DNA from: Bacteroidales bacterium
GTDB taxonomy: Bacteria; Bacteroidota; Bacteroidia; Bacteroidales; P3
NCBI GenBank assembly: GCA_017522105.1
Contig: JAFXAA010000003.1
Location: 1 to 64,000 of the forward strand
DNA: 64,000 nt
Direction of reading: 5' to 3'
The notes below the pieces were generated by a model that saw only the letters and a list, made by a program, of their open reading frames with translations, had not been told where the DNA came from and did not search any database. A program made the translations under genes and the position numbers. Shown here piece by piece: positions 35,181-44,272 of this stretch (within the stretch, counting starts at the first letter, position 1; each line of letters starts with the position of its first letter).

Positions 35181-36414
35181 TGGTATTCATTATCGTGTCG
35201 GTGCTGCCGAGGTTGCGGCGCATGAGTTGGAGACAGGCGTCGGAAGCGGCATGGTAGATGTCGTCGTCGGTAAACAATTTCCGTAGGAACGACACATCGG
35301 GATGTTCGTCTACAATCATGCAGCCTCCAAGTTCGATGAGGTCGTGTGCCTCTTGGAATTTGTGGTAGTTCGGGCCGAAGACGACGGGCTTGCCGTAGGC
35401 TACGGCCTCGAGAATATTGTGTATGCCCACGCCGAACCCTCCGCCGATATAAGCCACGGTGGCGTAGCGATAGAGCTTGGAGAGGAGGCCTATGTTGTCG
35501 ATGATGAGGACATGGCTTTTTGCACTATAAGAACTAGTCGAACTTGAAAGACTGGAATATCTTATGCTGTTGGGGAACAGGTCTTCGATGCTGCGCAGGT
35601 GCTCTTCGTGTATCTCGTGCGGGGCGATGATGATGCGTTCGGGGAACCACTGCTTGCTCTCGCGCAGGCGTGCGATAAGCTGCTCGTCGGGTGGCCAGGT
35701 GCTCCCGGCCATCAGCACTTTGCCGCCGTATCCGTCAAGGAACTTCTCGACAACGGCGTCTCTTTCGGCGGCCTGGGCTATCTGGTGCACGCGGTCGAAG
35801 CGTGTGTCGCCTGCCAGGGAACAATGGTCGATACCATGGCTGCGGAGCAGCTGCAGGCTCTCCTTGTTCTGCACGAAGAGGTGGGTGAAGCAGTCGCGGA
35901 GCTGCCGGACGAACCAACGGCCCCAGGGCTTGAAGAAGTATTGCTCCGGACGGAAGATGGCCGAGAAAATGTATGTGTCTATGCCGCGCTGGCGCAGGGC
36001 GTTCAGGTAGTTGTACCAGAACTCGTACTTGACGAAGAAGACCTTGTCGGGATGTGCAGCATCCAGGAAGCGGCGCACGTTGCCAGGGGTGTCCATGGGC
36101 AGGTAGCATACGGCCTCGGCCTTGGCGTAGTTCTTGCGCACCTCGTAGCCCGAAGGAGAGAAGAAGGTGACGAGCACCTGATGGTCGGGGTGCCGCTCGC
36201 GGTAGCGCTCCAGCACCGGCCGTGCCTGCTCGAACTCGCCGAGGCTGGCAGCGTGGAACCACACGGTGGGCCTGTCGCCGGCCAGCTTGGCCAGTGCCGC
36301 TGGAGTCTCACGCCATCCGCGCACCATCTGGCGTGCCTTCACGTGACCGCAGAGCGCCGCCACGCGTATGCCGAGAGTGTAGAACCAGATGCCTAAAGTG
36401 TATAAGAGTCTCAT
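35170..36414 (-). CDS. waaA: 3-deoxy-D-manno-octulosonic acid transferase WaaA
   Basis: WaaA/KdtA adds Kdo to lipid A precursor at the inner membrane. The 414-residue protein opens with a membrane anchor (MRLLYTLGIWFYTLGI) and contains the GT30 signature WFHAASLGEFEQARP near 50-64, the VKYEFWYNY block, and the nucleotide-sugar site GGGFGVGIHNILEAVAYGKPV. A Ser-rich segment (about SSLSSSTSSYS) near 300 precedes VLIIDNIGLLSKLY and looks like a low-complexity insertion. I chose the ATG at 36414, which gives the expected anchor; the frame is open to 36495. It is followed by tamL with overlap, a sensible outer-membrane biogenesis pair. Confidence 0.94.
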   Translation of the reverse strand: MRLLYTLGIWFYTLGIRVAALCGHVKARQMVRGWRETPAALAKLAGDRPTVWFHAASLGEFEQARPVLERYRERHPDHQVLVTFFSPSGYEVRKNYAKAEAVCYLPMDTPGNVRRFLDAAHPDKVFFVKYEFWYNYLNALRQRGIDTYIFSAIFRPEQYFFKPWGRWFVRQLRDCFTHLFVQNKESLQLLRSHGIDHCSLAGDTRFDRVHQIAQAAERDAVVEKFLDGYGGKVLMAGSTWPPDEQLIARLRESKQWFPERIIIAPHEIHEEHLRSIEDLFPNSIRYSSLSSSTSSYSAKSHVLIIDNIGLLSKLYRYATVAYIGGGFGVGIHNILEAVAYGKPVVFGPNYHKFQEAHDLIELGGCMIVDEHPDVSFLRKLFTDDDIYHAASDACLQLMRRNLGSTDTIMNTIEK

Positions 36415-36443
36415 TGTTCTTGTGATGGTGTTGATATCGCCAA

Positions 36444-37265
36444 TCAATAATAGTAGTAATCGTAGGTCGTCTTGCCCATGAGCGGGAACATCCACGACAG
36501 GCGCACGCCGTACATCAGGTCAAAGTAGCGGTTGTTGTCTTTGCTCTTAAGCCCCATGAGGTTGTCGAGTTGGTAGGGGCGGGTTGACCAGCTGAGGCAT
36601 TCGCTCACCTCGAACATCACCTTGAAGTTCACGTAGGTGGAGATGTTGCTCATGAACACGAAGCCTATGCCTTCCGTCAGGATGGCGCCATGGCGCAGGT
36701 GGTCGTAAATTTTGGCGTAGTCGCCGTTGATCTGTGGCACGGGGCTCTCGTTCATGTCCTGCGAGAAGACCGTCTTCTGCATGAACCATCCGCCGCTGAG
36801 CTTGAACATGATGCCGGAGTTGGGGTTGCCTTTTATGACGGGTATTATTTTGGCTGCGCCCAGGCGGGCCGCGAGGCTTCTGTTGTATGCCGCCACGGCT
36901 CCGTCGTAGCCGCCCCAGCTGTATAGCACCCCGTTGTCGCCGTAGATGCTCATGCGGCTCTCGCGGTTGCGCAGGTTGTCGCTGTTGTAGCCGAACCATA
37001 GGTCGGCGTCCAGCGTCACCATCCAGTTGCTCTTGTACTTGTAGTCGCAGCCTATGGAGAAGTCGAGGTACGGCCCTTTGTAGAGGTCGCGCATGCTGCC
37101 GCCGGTCATGCCGGTGCTCGCTGCTCCGCTGCCGGGCATCAGCGCGCCGGCAGTGAACCCAATGATATGGCACTCCAGCGTGTCCGCGCTCAGCTTCACC
37201 TGTCCGCGCGACAGGGTGGGCAACAGCATGGCCGTCAGCGCTATTATCCAAAATTTATTTCTCAT
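36444..37265 (-). CDS. Exported outer-membrane beta-barrel-like protein
   Basis: The 273-residue protein has a signal peptide (to about TLSRGQ, residue 22). The mature part is a series of alternating aromatic strands (FSIGCDYKYKSNWMVTLDADLWFGYN, for instance, split over two strands) and ends in Tyr-rich MGKTTYDYYYY, as expected of a small outer-membrane barrel. No family was recognised. It is 29 bp upstream of the waaA start in the same direction, so it may be the first gene of the waaA-tamL transcript. Confidence 0.75.
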   Translation of the reverse strand: MRNKFWIIALTAMLLPTLSRGQVKLSADTLECHIIGFTAGALMPGSGAASTGMTGGSMRDLYKGPYLDFSIGCDYKYKSNWMVTLDADLWFGYNSDNLRNRESRMSIYGDNGVLYSWGGYDGAVAAYNRSLAARLGAAKIIPVIKGNPNSGIMFKLSGGWFMQKTVFSQDMNESPVPQINGDYAKIYDHLRHGAILTEGIGFVFMSNISTYVNFKVMFEVSECLSWSTRPYQLDNLMGLKSKDNNRYFDLMYGVRLSWMFPLMGKTTYDYYYY

Positions 37266-37280
37266 GTCAAAAAAAGTTCG

Positions 37281-37288
37281 TATCTTTG
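37281..37288 (+). promoter_or_regulatory. -7 box of the proS promoter
   Basis: TATCTTTG, an exact TAnnTTTG box, lies 66 bp upstream of the proS ATG. No convincing -33 TTTG is visible. Confidence 0.75.
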
Positions 37289-37354
37289 CAAACTGTCTAT
37301 TGAAACGATAGACGACTCAAAATATTGTATAATAAATAAAAAAATATAGCTTCA

Positions 37355-38827
37355 ATGGCAAAAGACTTTCCCAAACGCAGTGAGAACTACTCCGAATGGT
37401 ACAACGAACTGGTGGTGCGCGCCGACCTGGCCGAGCAGAGCGCCGTGCGCGGCTGCATGGTCATAAAACCCTATGGCTATGCCATCTGGGAGAAAATGCA
37501 GCACCAGCTGGATAAGATGTTCAAAGAGACCGGCCACCAGAACGCCTACTTCCCCCTATTCATCCCCAAGAGCTTCCTCAGCCGCGAGGCCGAGCATGTC
37601 GAGGGCTTCGCTAAGGAGTGCGCCGTGGTGACCCACCACCGCCTGATGAACGCCCCCGACGGCAGCGGCGTCGTCGTCGACCCCAGCGCCAAGCTCGAGG
37701 AAGAGCTCATCGTGCGTCCCACCTCCGAGACCATCATCTGGAGCACCTACAAGAACTGGATCAAGTCCTACCGCGACCTGCCCATCCTCTGCAACCAGTG
37801 GGCCAACGTTGTGCGCTGGGAGATGCGTACCCGCATGTTCCTCCGCACCGCCGAGTTCCTCTGGCAGGAAGGCCACACCGCCCACGCCACCCGCGAGGAG
37901 GCCGAGGAGGAGGCCCGCCGCATGCTCGAGGTCTATGCCGAGTTTGTGGAGAAATACATGGCCGTGCCCGTCCTCAAGGGTCACAAGAGCCCCAACGAGC
38001 GCTTCGCCGGCGCCCTCGACACCCTCTGCATCGAAGCCATGATGCAGGACGGCAAGGCCCTGCAGGCAGGTACCTCCCACTTCCTGGGCCAGAACTTTGC
38101 CAAGGCCTTCGAGGTGCAGTTCCTCAACAAGGAGAACAAGCTCGAATACGTATGGGCCACCTCGTGGGGCGTCAGCACCCGACTCATGGGCGCCCTCATC
38201 ATGACTCACTCCGACGACAACGGCCTCGTCCTGCCGCCGCACTTGGCACCCATCCACGTGGCCATCGTGCCCATCTGCAAGAGCGACGAACAACAGCGCC
38301 AGCTCGACGAGCACATCGCACCCATCATCAAGGCCCTCGAAGCCAAAGGCCTGGTGGTGAAATATGACAACCGTCCCGAGTACAAGCCCGGCTGGAAGTT
38401 CAACGAGTACGAGTTCAAGGGCGTCCCCGTGCGCCTGGCCATCGGCCCCCGCGACCTGGAGAACGGCACCTGCGAGGTATGCCGTCGTGACACGCTGGAG
38501 AAGATCACCATGCCCATCGAAGGCATCGCCGACCACGTCTACGACCTCATGGAGCAGATCCAGCAGAACCTCTTCAAGAAAGCCGCCGACTTCCGCGCCA
38601 GCATGACCCGCAAGGTCGACACCTGGGACGACTTCAAGGTCGAGATCGAGAAGAACGGCTTCCTCCTCTGCCATTGGGACGGCACCCAGGAGACCGAGGA
38701 GCGCATCAAGGAAGAGACCAAGGCCACCATCCGCTGCATCCCCTTCGACGCCCCCGAAGAGGAAGGCAAGTGCATCTACAGCGGCAAGCCCAGCCACCGC
38801 CGCGTCGTCTTCGCACGCAGCTACTGA
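37355..38827 (+). CDS. proS: Prolyl-tRNA synthetase, short (archaeal/eukaryotic-like) type
   Basis: A 490-residue class II synthetase that charges tRNA-Pro. Motif 2 contains [20 protein letters not shown] and the conserved TSETIIW block precedes it; the anticodon-binding domain starts near HVAIVPI (about 305), and a C-terminal zinc-like domain ends in RRVVFARSY. There is no 180-residue insertion domain of the long bacterial type, so it belongs to the shorter form common in Bacteroidota. It is a single-gene unit with its own promoter and terminator, and it marks the left border of the defence island. Confidence 0.96.
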   Translation: MAKDFPKRSENYSEWYNELVVRADLAEQSAVRGCMVIKPYGYAIWEKMQHQLDKMFKETGHQNAYFPLFIPKSFLSREAEHVEGFAKECAVVTHHRLMNAPDGSGVVVDPSAKLEEELIVRPTSETIIWSTYKNWIKSYRDLPILCNQWANVVRWEMRTRMFLRTAEFLWQEGHTAHATREEAEEEARRMLEVYAEFVEKYMAVPVLKGHKSPNERFAGALDTLCIEAMMQDGKALQAGTSHFLGQNFAKAFEVQFLNKENKLEYVWATSWGVSTRLMGALIMTHSDDNGLVLPPHLAPIHVAIVPICKSDEQQRQLDEHIAPIIKALEAKGLVVKYDNRPEYKPGWKFNEYEFKGVPVRLAIGPRDLENGTCEVCRRDTLEKITMPIEGIADHVYDLMEQIQQNLFKKAADFRASMTRKVDTWDDFKVEIEKNGFLLCHWDGTQETEERIKEETKATIRCIPFDAPEEEGKCIYSGKPSHRRVVFARSY

Positions 38828-38851
38828 TAACGCCTTGTGTTATATTGAATT

Positions 38852-38890
38852 AAGCGGCAAGTGGCAGACGCCACTTGCCGCTTGATTTTA
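38852..38890 (+). terminator. Rho-independent terminator of proS
   Basis: A perfect 14-bp stem, AAGCGGCAAGTGGC with GCCACTTGCCGCTT, loop AGAC, followed by GATTTTA. Confidence 0.9.
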
Positions 38891-39141
38891 CGCTGTCCCA
38901 ATGCCTTGGTTTATAGCCATAAGTAAGTCTATAGGTTCTACTCACCTTTTACTCACCTTTTACTCATCTTTTACTCAAACTTTGCCCACCTCCGTAGTAA
39001 CACCGTAGTAGCTCCCATGTTCCTCCGCTGTACGTCCGACCGCCATCAGCGGAACGGCTGCCGACTGACAACAGATTATTACCCCGTCAACATAATCCAG
39101 TCACCAGACACAAAGGTGACAACCAGAATCAGCATATCACA
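38884..39141. other. Repeat-bearing spacer at the left edge of the defence island
   Basis: An 11-bp unit, TTTTACTCACC, is repeated about four times at 38937-38980 and is followed by two GTAGTA-containing copies near 38993-39011. The last 40 bp appear to be the decayed beginning of the Fic reading frame. No intact gene. Confidence 0.75.
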
Positions 39142-39888
39142 GTGGAACTGCTACGTAGCCTTTCAGCATTGGTAATGAAAAACACGGGGTCGGAATACAA
39201 CACCATGTTGGGCAATTTTTCGGCAGCCAAGGGTGAGTTGAGGCTTTTGAATGTGAGTGCCGGAATAGGTGGAAGGTCATATCTGTCGTATCAGAAGGTT
39301 CCCGCTCGGCTACAGGAATTCTGTCAATGGCTCAATGCCGAGCGGAAACACCTGCACGAAGCAGACATTGAAGCGGTATATGACTTGAGTTTCGAAGCCC
39401 ACTACAGGCTTGTGAATATTCATCCTTGGGCCGACGGTAATGGTCGTATGAGCCGACTGGTGATGAATATGATACAGTACGAATTTGGCGTAGTGCCGTC
39501 GATAGTGAAAAAGGAGAAACGTAAGCAATACATCAGCTCTCTTGAACAAAGCGAAGAAGCAGAAGATTCAAAGAATTTCAAGACCTTCATGCTCCAGCAT
39601 CATTGCGATAACCTGCTGAAACAGATTGAGGAGTACAAGCATAGCATGGGCGATGAAATCCATAGTGCCAAATCCGACAGCGCCTTGAATGGCACTATGG
39701 CACTAAGGATTATAGGCGCCTTACGCGCCAAGCCGTCAGCCACGATGGACAATCTGTCCAATACCCTGGGAATAGCCAGAAGGACGCTGGTACGATATAT
39801 GAACAAGTTGCAGGAAGACAACAAGATAAAACGAGTGGGTGGCAGACGATACGGACATTGGGAAATCATAAAGGAGGACAATGAATGA
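39142..39888 (+). pseudogene. N-terminally truncated Fic/DOC family protein
   Basis: Fic proteins usually transfer AMP to a target hydroxyl. The readable part is 248 residues from a GTG at 39142. The Fic core motif is HPWADGNGR at 94-102, and a winged-helix DNA-binding domain follows at about 185-245. The first residues VELLRSLSALVMKNTGS are normally preceded by 80-100 residues including the inhibitory helix. In this frame the sequence stays open back to about 39040 and still looks family-like from about residue -7 (QNQHIT), but has no start codon. I read it as a gene that lost its 5' end. If translated, it would lack self-inhibition. Confidence 0.75.
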
Positions 39889-40371
39889 TCCATTCGCAAG
39901 AACGTAGGAAACTTGTCTATTCCAGGTCTCTGCATAGTGCCATGAATCGGAAGAAAAGAGGCCGGTTATGCAAAGACTATTGACAATCCTTGTCAGCCAA
40001 GCCGACGGCAAACCACGGTGACCTCTCGGCGATCCATCGGCAGTTTTCTTTCTTCGTCCATTCTTCGTGGTTTCTATATGTCTTCTTTGCTGCAATAACG
40101 TACCACCTAAAAAACACATTGCACAAACAACCCATAAACAATAGCAATTCCCGTGGGTGGCCGTTATCGGCCGTCCACCCCATACCTACCCCCATCATGC
40201 CCATTAAACCCATCGTGCCCGTTTAACCCATTCTGCCTGGCTCCATTGGAAACACGGCCTGCGACGCTAGCACGGCCAAGTGCATAGGGCTGGAGCAAAC
40301 GCATTCTCCATGTCCTCTCGGCGACCATATTATTTCAGTATTACATTTTTAACAGCCGTTAAAAAATACAT
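39889..40371. other. Gene-free spacer between the Fic remnant and the DUF2971 gene
   Basis: No ORF is credible. It holds a hairpin with arms GGGTGG and CCACCC at about 40153-40180 and, just after it, imperfect repeats of a CCCATTAAA/CCCGTTTAA unit (40198-40232). The function is unknown. Confidence 0.6.
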
Positions 40372-40402
40372 TTTGCCATTCAAGAAAAAATGAGTATCTT
40401 TG
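40372..40402 (+). promoter_or_regulatory. Promoter of the defence operon
   Basis: TTTG at 40372-40375 and TATCTTTG at 40395-40402, 19 bp apart, lie just upstream of the DUF2971 gene. No other comparable promoter was seen before the AbiH gene, so one transcript may cover the restriction system. Confidence 0.85.
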
Positions 40403-40419
40403 CAGTTTGAAAAAAAGAT

Positions 40420-41247
40420 ATGTGCAACGACAAGTTATACAAATATCTTGACGCGAGCGGTGGATCGGCAATGCTGTACAACAGCACATTAATGTTCACC
40501 AACGCCACACAGTTGAACGACCCGTTCGACTGCCATCCATTATATGTTCATTTTTCAAGAGAAATGCCAACACCTTACAAGGGTTGGCCGCCCGAAACTG
40601 TTTCAGAGTTAGAATACAACAAAGGCTTACAACGGAGAGACAAAACATATATTTGCAGTCTTTCGAAAGTTTACGACTCCATTTTGATGTGGAGCTACTA
40701 CAACCAACATCAGGGTATTTGTATCGGGTTGGATATGGAAAAAACGAGGAAGTGTCTGAACCGCATGATGGGCCTCTTTTATGGTTGCCCCGAACTTGAA
40801 GTTCAGTATCGGGATGTGATTAAAGAGCCATGCTCAATAAAAGGCCCCAACGATTTTCTCTGCAATCTTTTTGCCACCAAAGCAAAAGATTGGCAACACG
40901 AACAGGAGGTGCGTCTTATAGCGTACGACCCATCGCCAATGTATATGCGCCTGTTACCCGGACAATATGAGGAGGACCCATCCTTTTGCACAAAACTCAC
41001 TCGCATATTCCAAAAGAAAATGGACGAAACATCCATGGATTGGAAAGACGTCCGAGCCTTTCTTGACATCGGTGGCGAGTGCTTTGAATCCGTCTACTTG
41101 GGGGTGAACTTGAATAAGAAAAAGAACGCAGAAAGTAGGGAAAAAATAATCAAGGCTGCCCGCAAGTGCAACCCCGACATCAAAATATACCAAATGACAA
41201 TTGACCCCGAAGCCTTTAGGATGAAGCATGAACCGGTAGGTTTCTAA
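40420..41247 (+). CDS. DUF2971 family protein
   Basis: The 275-residue cytoplasmic protein has the DUF2971 pattern: YKYLDAS near the start, FTNATQLNDPFDCHP at about 26-40, the SKVYDSILMWSYY block near 83-95, GICIGLDM, and a late KDWQHEQEVRLI motif. The biochemical function of the family is unknown; members are often found in defence and mobile regions. It is the first gene after the promoter and lies 12 bp before hsdM, so it is transcribed with the restriction-modification genes. Confidence 0.88.
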   Translation: MCNDKLYKYLDASGGSAMLYNSTLMFTNATQLNDPFDCHPLYVHFSREMPTPYKGWPPETVSELEYNKGLQRRDKTYICSLSKVYDSILMWSYYNQHQGICIGLDMEKTRKCLNRMMGLFYGCPELEVQYRDVIKEPCSIKGPNDFLCNLFATKAKDWQHEQEVRLIAYDPSPMYMRLLPGQYEEDPSFCTKLTRIFQKKMDETSMDWKDVRAFLDIGGECFESVYLGVNLNKKKNAESREKIIKAARKCNPDIKIYQMTIDPEAFRMKHEPVGF

Positions 41248-41259
41248 ATCTCAAAGAGT

Positions 41260-42972
41260 ATGTCAACAGAAGAACTGCAAAAACGGACAACCGTCAATAT
41301 ACAGGAGAAAGCCAATCTGATTTGGGCTATTGCCGATAAACTGGTTGGCACATACAAACCTCACGAATACGGCAATGTGGTATTGCCCATGTGCGTCATC
41401 AAACGATTCTCCGACACTCTTGCACCGACCAAGCAGGCCGTGTTGGACGCCTACGAACTTTATGCCGTGAAGCGTAAGCTGGCAGTCTATGATGGCTTCC
41501 TGCGTGATGCCGCTGGCTTCGACTTCTACAACACTTCTCGCTTCACTTTCGACGGATTGTTGGCCGATGCCGACAACATAGCCGACAACTTCCGCAGCTA
41601 CCTCAATCACTTTTCCAAGAATGTGATTGACATTATTGAGAAGTTCGACTTCGACAAGGAAATCTCCAAGATGGAGCATAACGGCATACTCTACAATGTC
41701 ATTGCCGAGTTCTGTTCCAAGAAAGCCTATATGGGTGCCGACGCGATTTCGGCTGTCGATATGGGTTACATATTTGAGGAACTGGTAAGGAAGTTCTCAG
41801 AGAGCTACGACGAACAGGCAGGAGCACATTTTACCGCCCGTGACATTATCTATCTGATGGCCGAGCTGCTGATTGCCGAACAGTCCGACACGCTCCGCAA
41901 ACAGGGCGTTACAGCTTCCATATACGATATGGCGATGGGTACAAGCCAGATGCTCGACTGTCTGGGCGAAAAGCTCCGCGAGATTGACCCCGATGCACAA
42001 CTGACGGAGTTCGGGCAGGAACTGAACGAACAGACCTTTGCCATTGCCAAGTCAAACCTGCTCATCAAGGGTGGTCAAGCCGACAATATGCAGCACGGGA
42101 ACACCCTGAGCGATGACAAATTTGACGGCTACCGTTTCGACTATATCATTTCCAATCCACCGTTTGGCATCGAGTGGAAAAACGAGAAATCGGCTGTCGA
42201 GGCCGAACATCGGCGTGGTTCCGCTGGCAGGTTCGCACCTGGCCTCCCTGCCATAGGTGACAGCCAACAACTGTTTATGCTCAACGGTGTTGCTAAGCTC
42301 AAAGACAATGGCCGGATGGCTATCATTCAAAATGGTTCGCCATTGTTCAAGGGCGACGCTGGCAGCGGAGAGAGCGAGATTAGAGGCTATCTGCTGGAAA
42401 ACGACTGGCTGGAAGCCATAGTGCAGATACCAAACGATATGTTCTACAACACGGGTATTGCCACCTACATTTGGATTGTCACCAAGAACAAATCAACCCA
42501 GCGTGTAGGCAAGGTGCAGCTGATTGATGCCAGTCATTGCAGCCACAAACGCCGTAAGCCCATAGGCAACAAACGCAACGAGTTCACAGACGATTGTATT
42601 GCACTGGTGAGGAAAGCATATCTGGCCTTTACCGACGGTGTGTTTGAAGATGGTGACTTGCAGGTCGAAGTCAAGATAAAAGACAATGAAGATTTCAAGT
42701 TCCGCAAGGTGACGGTGGTTGACGGAAAGGATAAGGACACCGAGACCATCCCTTGGAAAGAGGACGTTGAAGACTATATGCAGCGGAATGTCTATCCCTA
42801 CCTACCCAAAGCCAAGATAGACCCCAAGAAGACCAAGATAGGTTACGAGATACCCTTCACACGGGAATTCTACAAGTACGTTGCACCACGTAAGAGTGAA
42901 GACATATTCGCCCACCTGCAAGAGCTTGACCAACGTGAGCAGGAGTTGATGACTAAAATAATGGGGAGATAG
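41260..42972 (+). CDS. hsdM: Type I restriction-modification methyltransferase subunit HsdM
   Basis: HsdM methylates adenine in the target site and forms the M2S core with HsdS. The 570-residue protein has the helical HsdM N-terminal domain (KANLIWAIADKLVGTYKPHEYG), an AdoMet-binding DMAMGTSQML segment in place of the usual DPxxGSG, and the catalytic NPPF at 299-302. The DPxxGSG-equivalent difference is worth noting, because the usual motif is DPACGSGG. Start and stop are clean and hsdS follows after 4 bp. Confidence 0.95.
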   Translation: MSTEELQKRTTVNIQEKANLIWAIADKLVGTYKPHEYGNVVLPMCVIKRFSDTLAPTKQAVLDAYELYAVKRKLAVYDGFLRDAAGFDFYNTSRFTFDGLLADADNIADNFRSYLNHFSKNVIDIIEKFDFDKEISKMEHNGILYNVIAEFCSKKAYMGADAISAVDMGYIFEELVRKFSESYDEQAGAHFTARDIIYLMAELLIAEQSDTLRKQGVTASIYDMAMGTSQMLDCLGEKLREIDPDAQLTEFGQELNEQTFAIAKSNLLIKGGQADNMQHGNTLSDDKFDGYRFDYIISNPPFGIEWKNEKSAVEAEHRRGSAGRFAPGLPAIGDSQQLFMLNGVAKLKDNGRMAIIQNGSPLFKGDAGSGESEIRGYLLENDWLEAIVQIPNDMFYNTGIATYIWIVTKNKSTQRVGKVQLIDASHCSHKRRKPIGNKRNEFTDDCIALVRKAYLAFTDGVFEDGDLQVEVKIKDNEDFKFRKVTVVDGKDKDTETIPWKEDVEDYMQRNVYPYLPKAKIDPKKTKIGYEIPFTREFYKYVAPRKSEDIFAHLQELDQREQELMTKIMGR

Positions 42973-42976
42973 GCGT

Positions 42977-44272
42977 ATGAGCAGGGCAATGAAAGATAGT
43001 GGAATACCGTGGATTGGTGAGATACCAAAGGGTTGGGACACTCTGAAAATAAAACAAGTGATGCGAAATAAAAGCATCAAAGGTTTCCCCAACGAAACTG
43101 TTTTGTCTTTATACCGTGATTATGGAGTGGTGCCAAAAGATAGCCGAGATGACAACCACAACGTCACCTCAGAAGATACAAGTAGCTATAAACTTGTTGA
43201 GATTGGCGATTTTGTAATCAACAAAATGAAGGCTTGGCAAGGTTCAATGGCAGTATCTCAATACAGAGGCATTATTAGCCCAGCATACTACATTTGTCAT
43301 TTCAAGAATGATGGTGTAGATAGGAGATACATCCACCATTTGCTTCGCAACGACTCGTATAAGGCTGAATATATGAGGCTTTCCACAGGATTGCGTGTTG
43401 GTCAGTGGGATTTGAACATTGATGACTTTTTGTCTATTCCAATGGTTCTTCCTCCTGTTCCAGAACAGCAACGTATCGCGGAGTTCTTGGATAGGAAGTG
43501 TGGTGAGATTGACGAGGCGATAGCCTTGCAGGAAGATTTCATCGAGGAACTGAAAGTCTATAAGCAGTCCGTTATCACCGAAGTCGTCACCCGTGGCCTC
43601 AATCCCAATGTGAAGTTCAAAGACAGCGGTATTGATTGGATTGGGCAGATACCTCAAGGATGGGAAGAGACAAAAGTTTTGAATCTTTTGTCAATGCCAA
43701 TAACAGATGGTCCTCACGAAACACCTAAGTTATATGACAAAGGAATACCTTTTATTTCTGCCGATGCAGTATCTAATGGATGTATTAATTTTGAAAACAA
43801 ACGAGGTTATATTTCAGAAGAATACTATTTGGAGTGTTGTAAAAAATATACCCCACAAAAAGGGGATATTTATATGATAAAATCTGGTGCTTCAACAGGA
43901 AGAACCGCCATTGTTGAGACTGATATGATTTTTACAATATGGTCTCCTTTAGCTGTGTTTAGAGTCAATCCAACCTATTTGTATGAAAGGTTCCTTTTGT
44001 ACGTTTTACGTTCTGATGGATTTCAAAAACAAGTCGAAAACAAATGGACTTATGGGACACAGCAAAATATTGGAATGAGAGTATTGGAAAGACTTATTGT
44101 AAGTTATCCCACTCTGAAAGAGCAGCATCAAATCGCCGACTACCTTGACAACAAATGTACCGAGATTGACAGCCTTATCGCCATCAAACAGCAGAAGATT
44201 GAGGAACTGAAAGACTACAAGAAGAGCATCATCTACGAATACGTGACAGGAAAAAAGGAAGTCGATGGCTGA
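42977..44272 (+). CDS. hsdS: Type I restriction specificity subunit HsdS
   Basis: HsdS chooses the DNA target of the type I complex. The 431-residue protein has two target-recognition domains. Each begins with a similar segment (KDSGIPWIGEIPKGW near residue 4 and KDSGIDWIGQIPQGW near 215) and ends in a coiled-coil conserved region (PEQQRIAEFLDRKCGEIDEAI; QHQIADYLDNKCTEID). The second recognition domain (about 43.67-44.12 kb) is markedly AT-rich, as expected when recognition domains are exchanged by recombination. No second hsdS or recombinase was found nearby. The stop overlaps the next gene by 8 bases. Confidence 0.95.
   Translation: MSRAMKDSGIPWIGEIPKGWDTLKIKQVMRNKSIKGFPNETVLSLYRDYGVVPKDSRDDNHNVTSEDTSSYKLVEIGDFVINKMKAWQGSMAVSQYRGIISPAYYICHFKNDGVDRRYIHHLLRNDSYKAEYMRLSTGLRVGQWDLNIDDFLSIPMVLPPVPEQQRIAEFLDRKCGEIDEAIALQEDFIEELKVYKQSVITEVVTRGLNPNVKFKDSGIDWIGQIPQGWEETKVLNLLSMPITDGPHETPKLYDKGIPFISADAVSNGCINFENKRGYISEEYYLECCKKYTPQKGDIYMIKSGASTGRTAIVETDMIFTIWSPLAVFRVNPTYLYERFLLYVLRSDGFQKQVENKWTYGTQQNIGMRVLERLIVSYPTLKEQHQIADYLDNKCTEIDSLIAIKQQKIEELKDYKKSIIYEYVTGKKEVDG

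Noticed and set aside
42977-44272. Phase-variable (invertible) hsdS locus
   Set aside because: Only one hsdS is present, without a second partial copy, long inverted repeats or a recombinase gene nearby.
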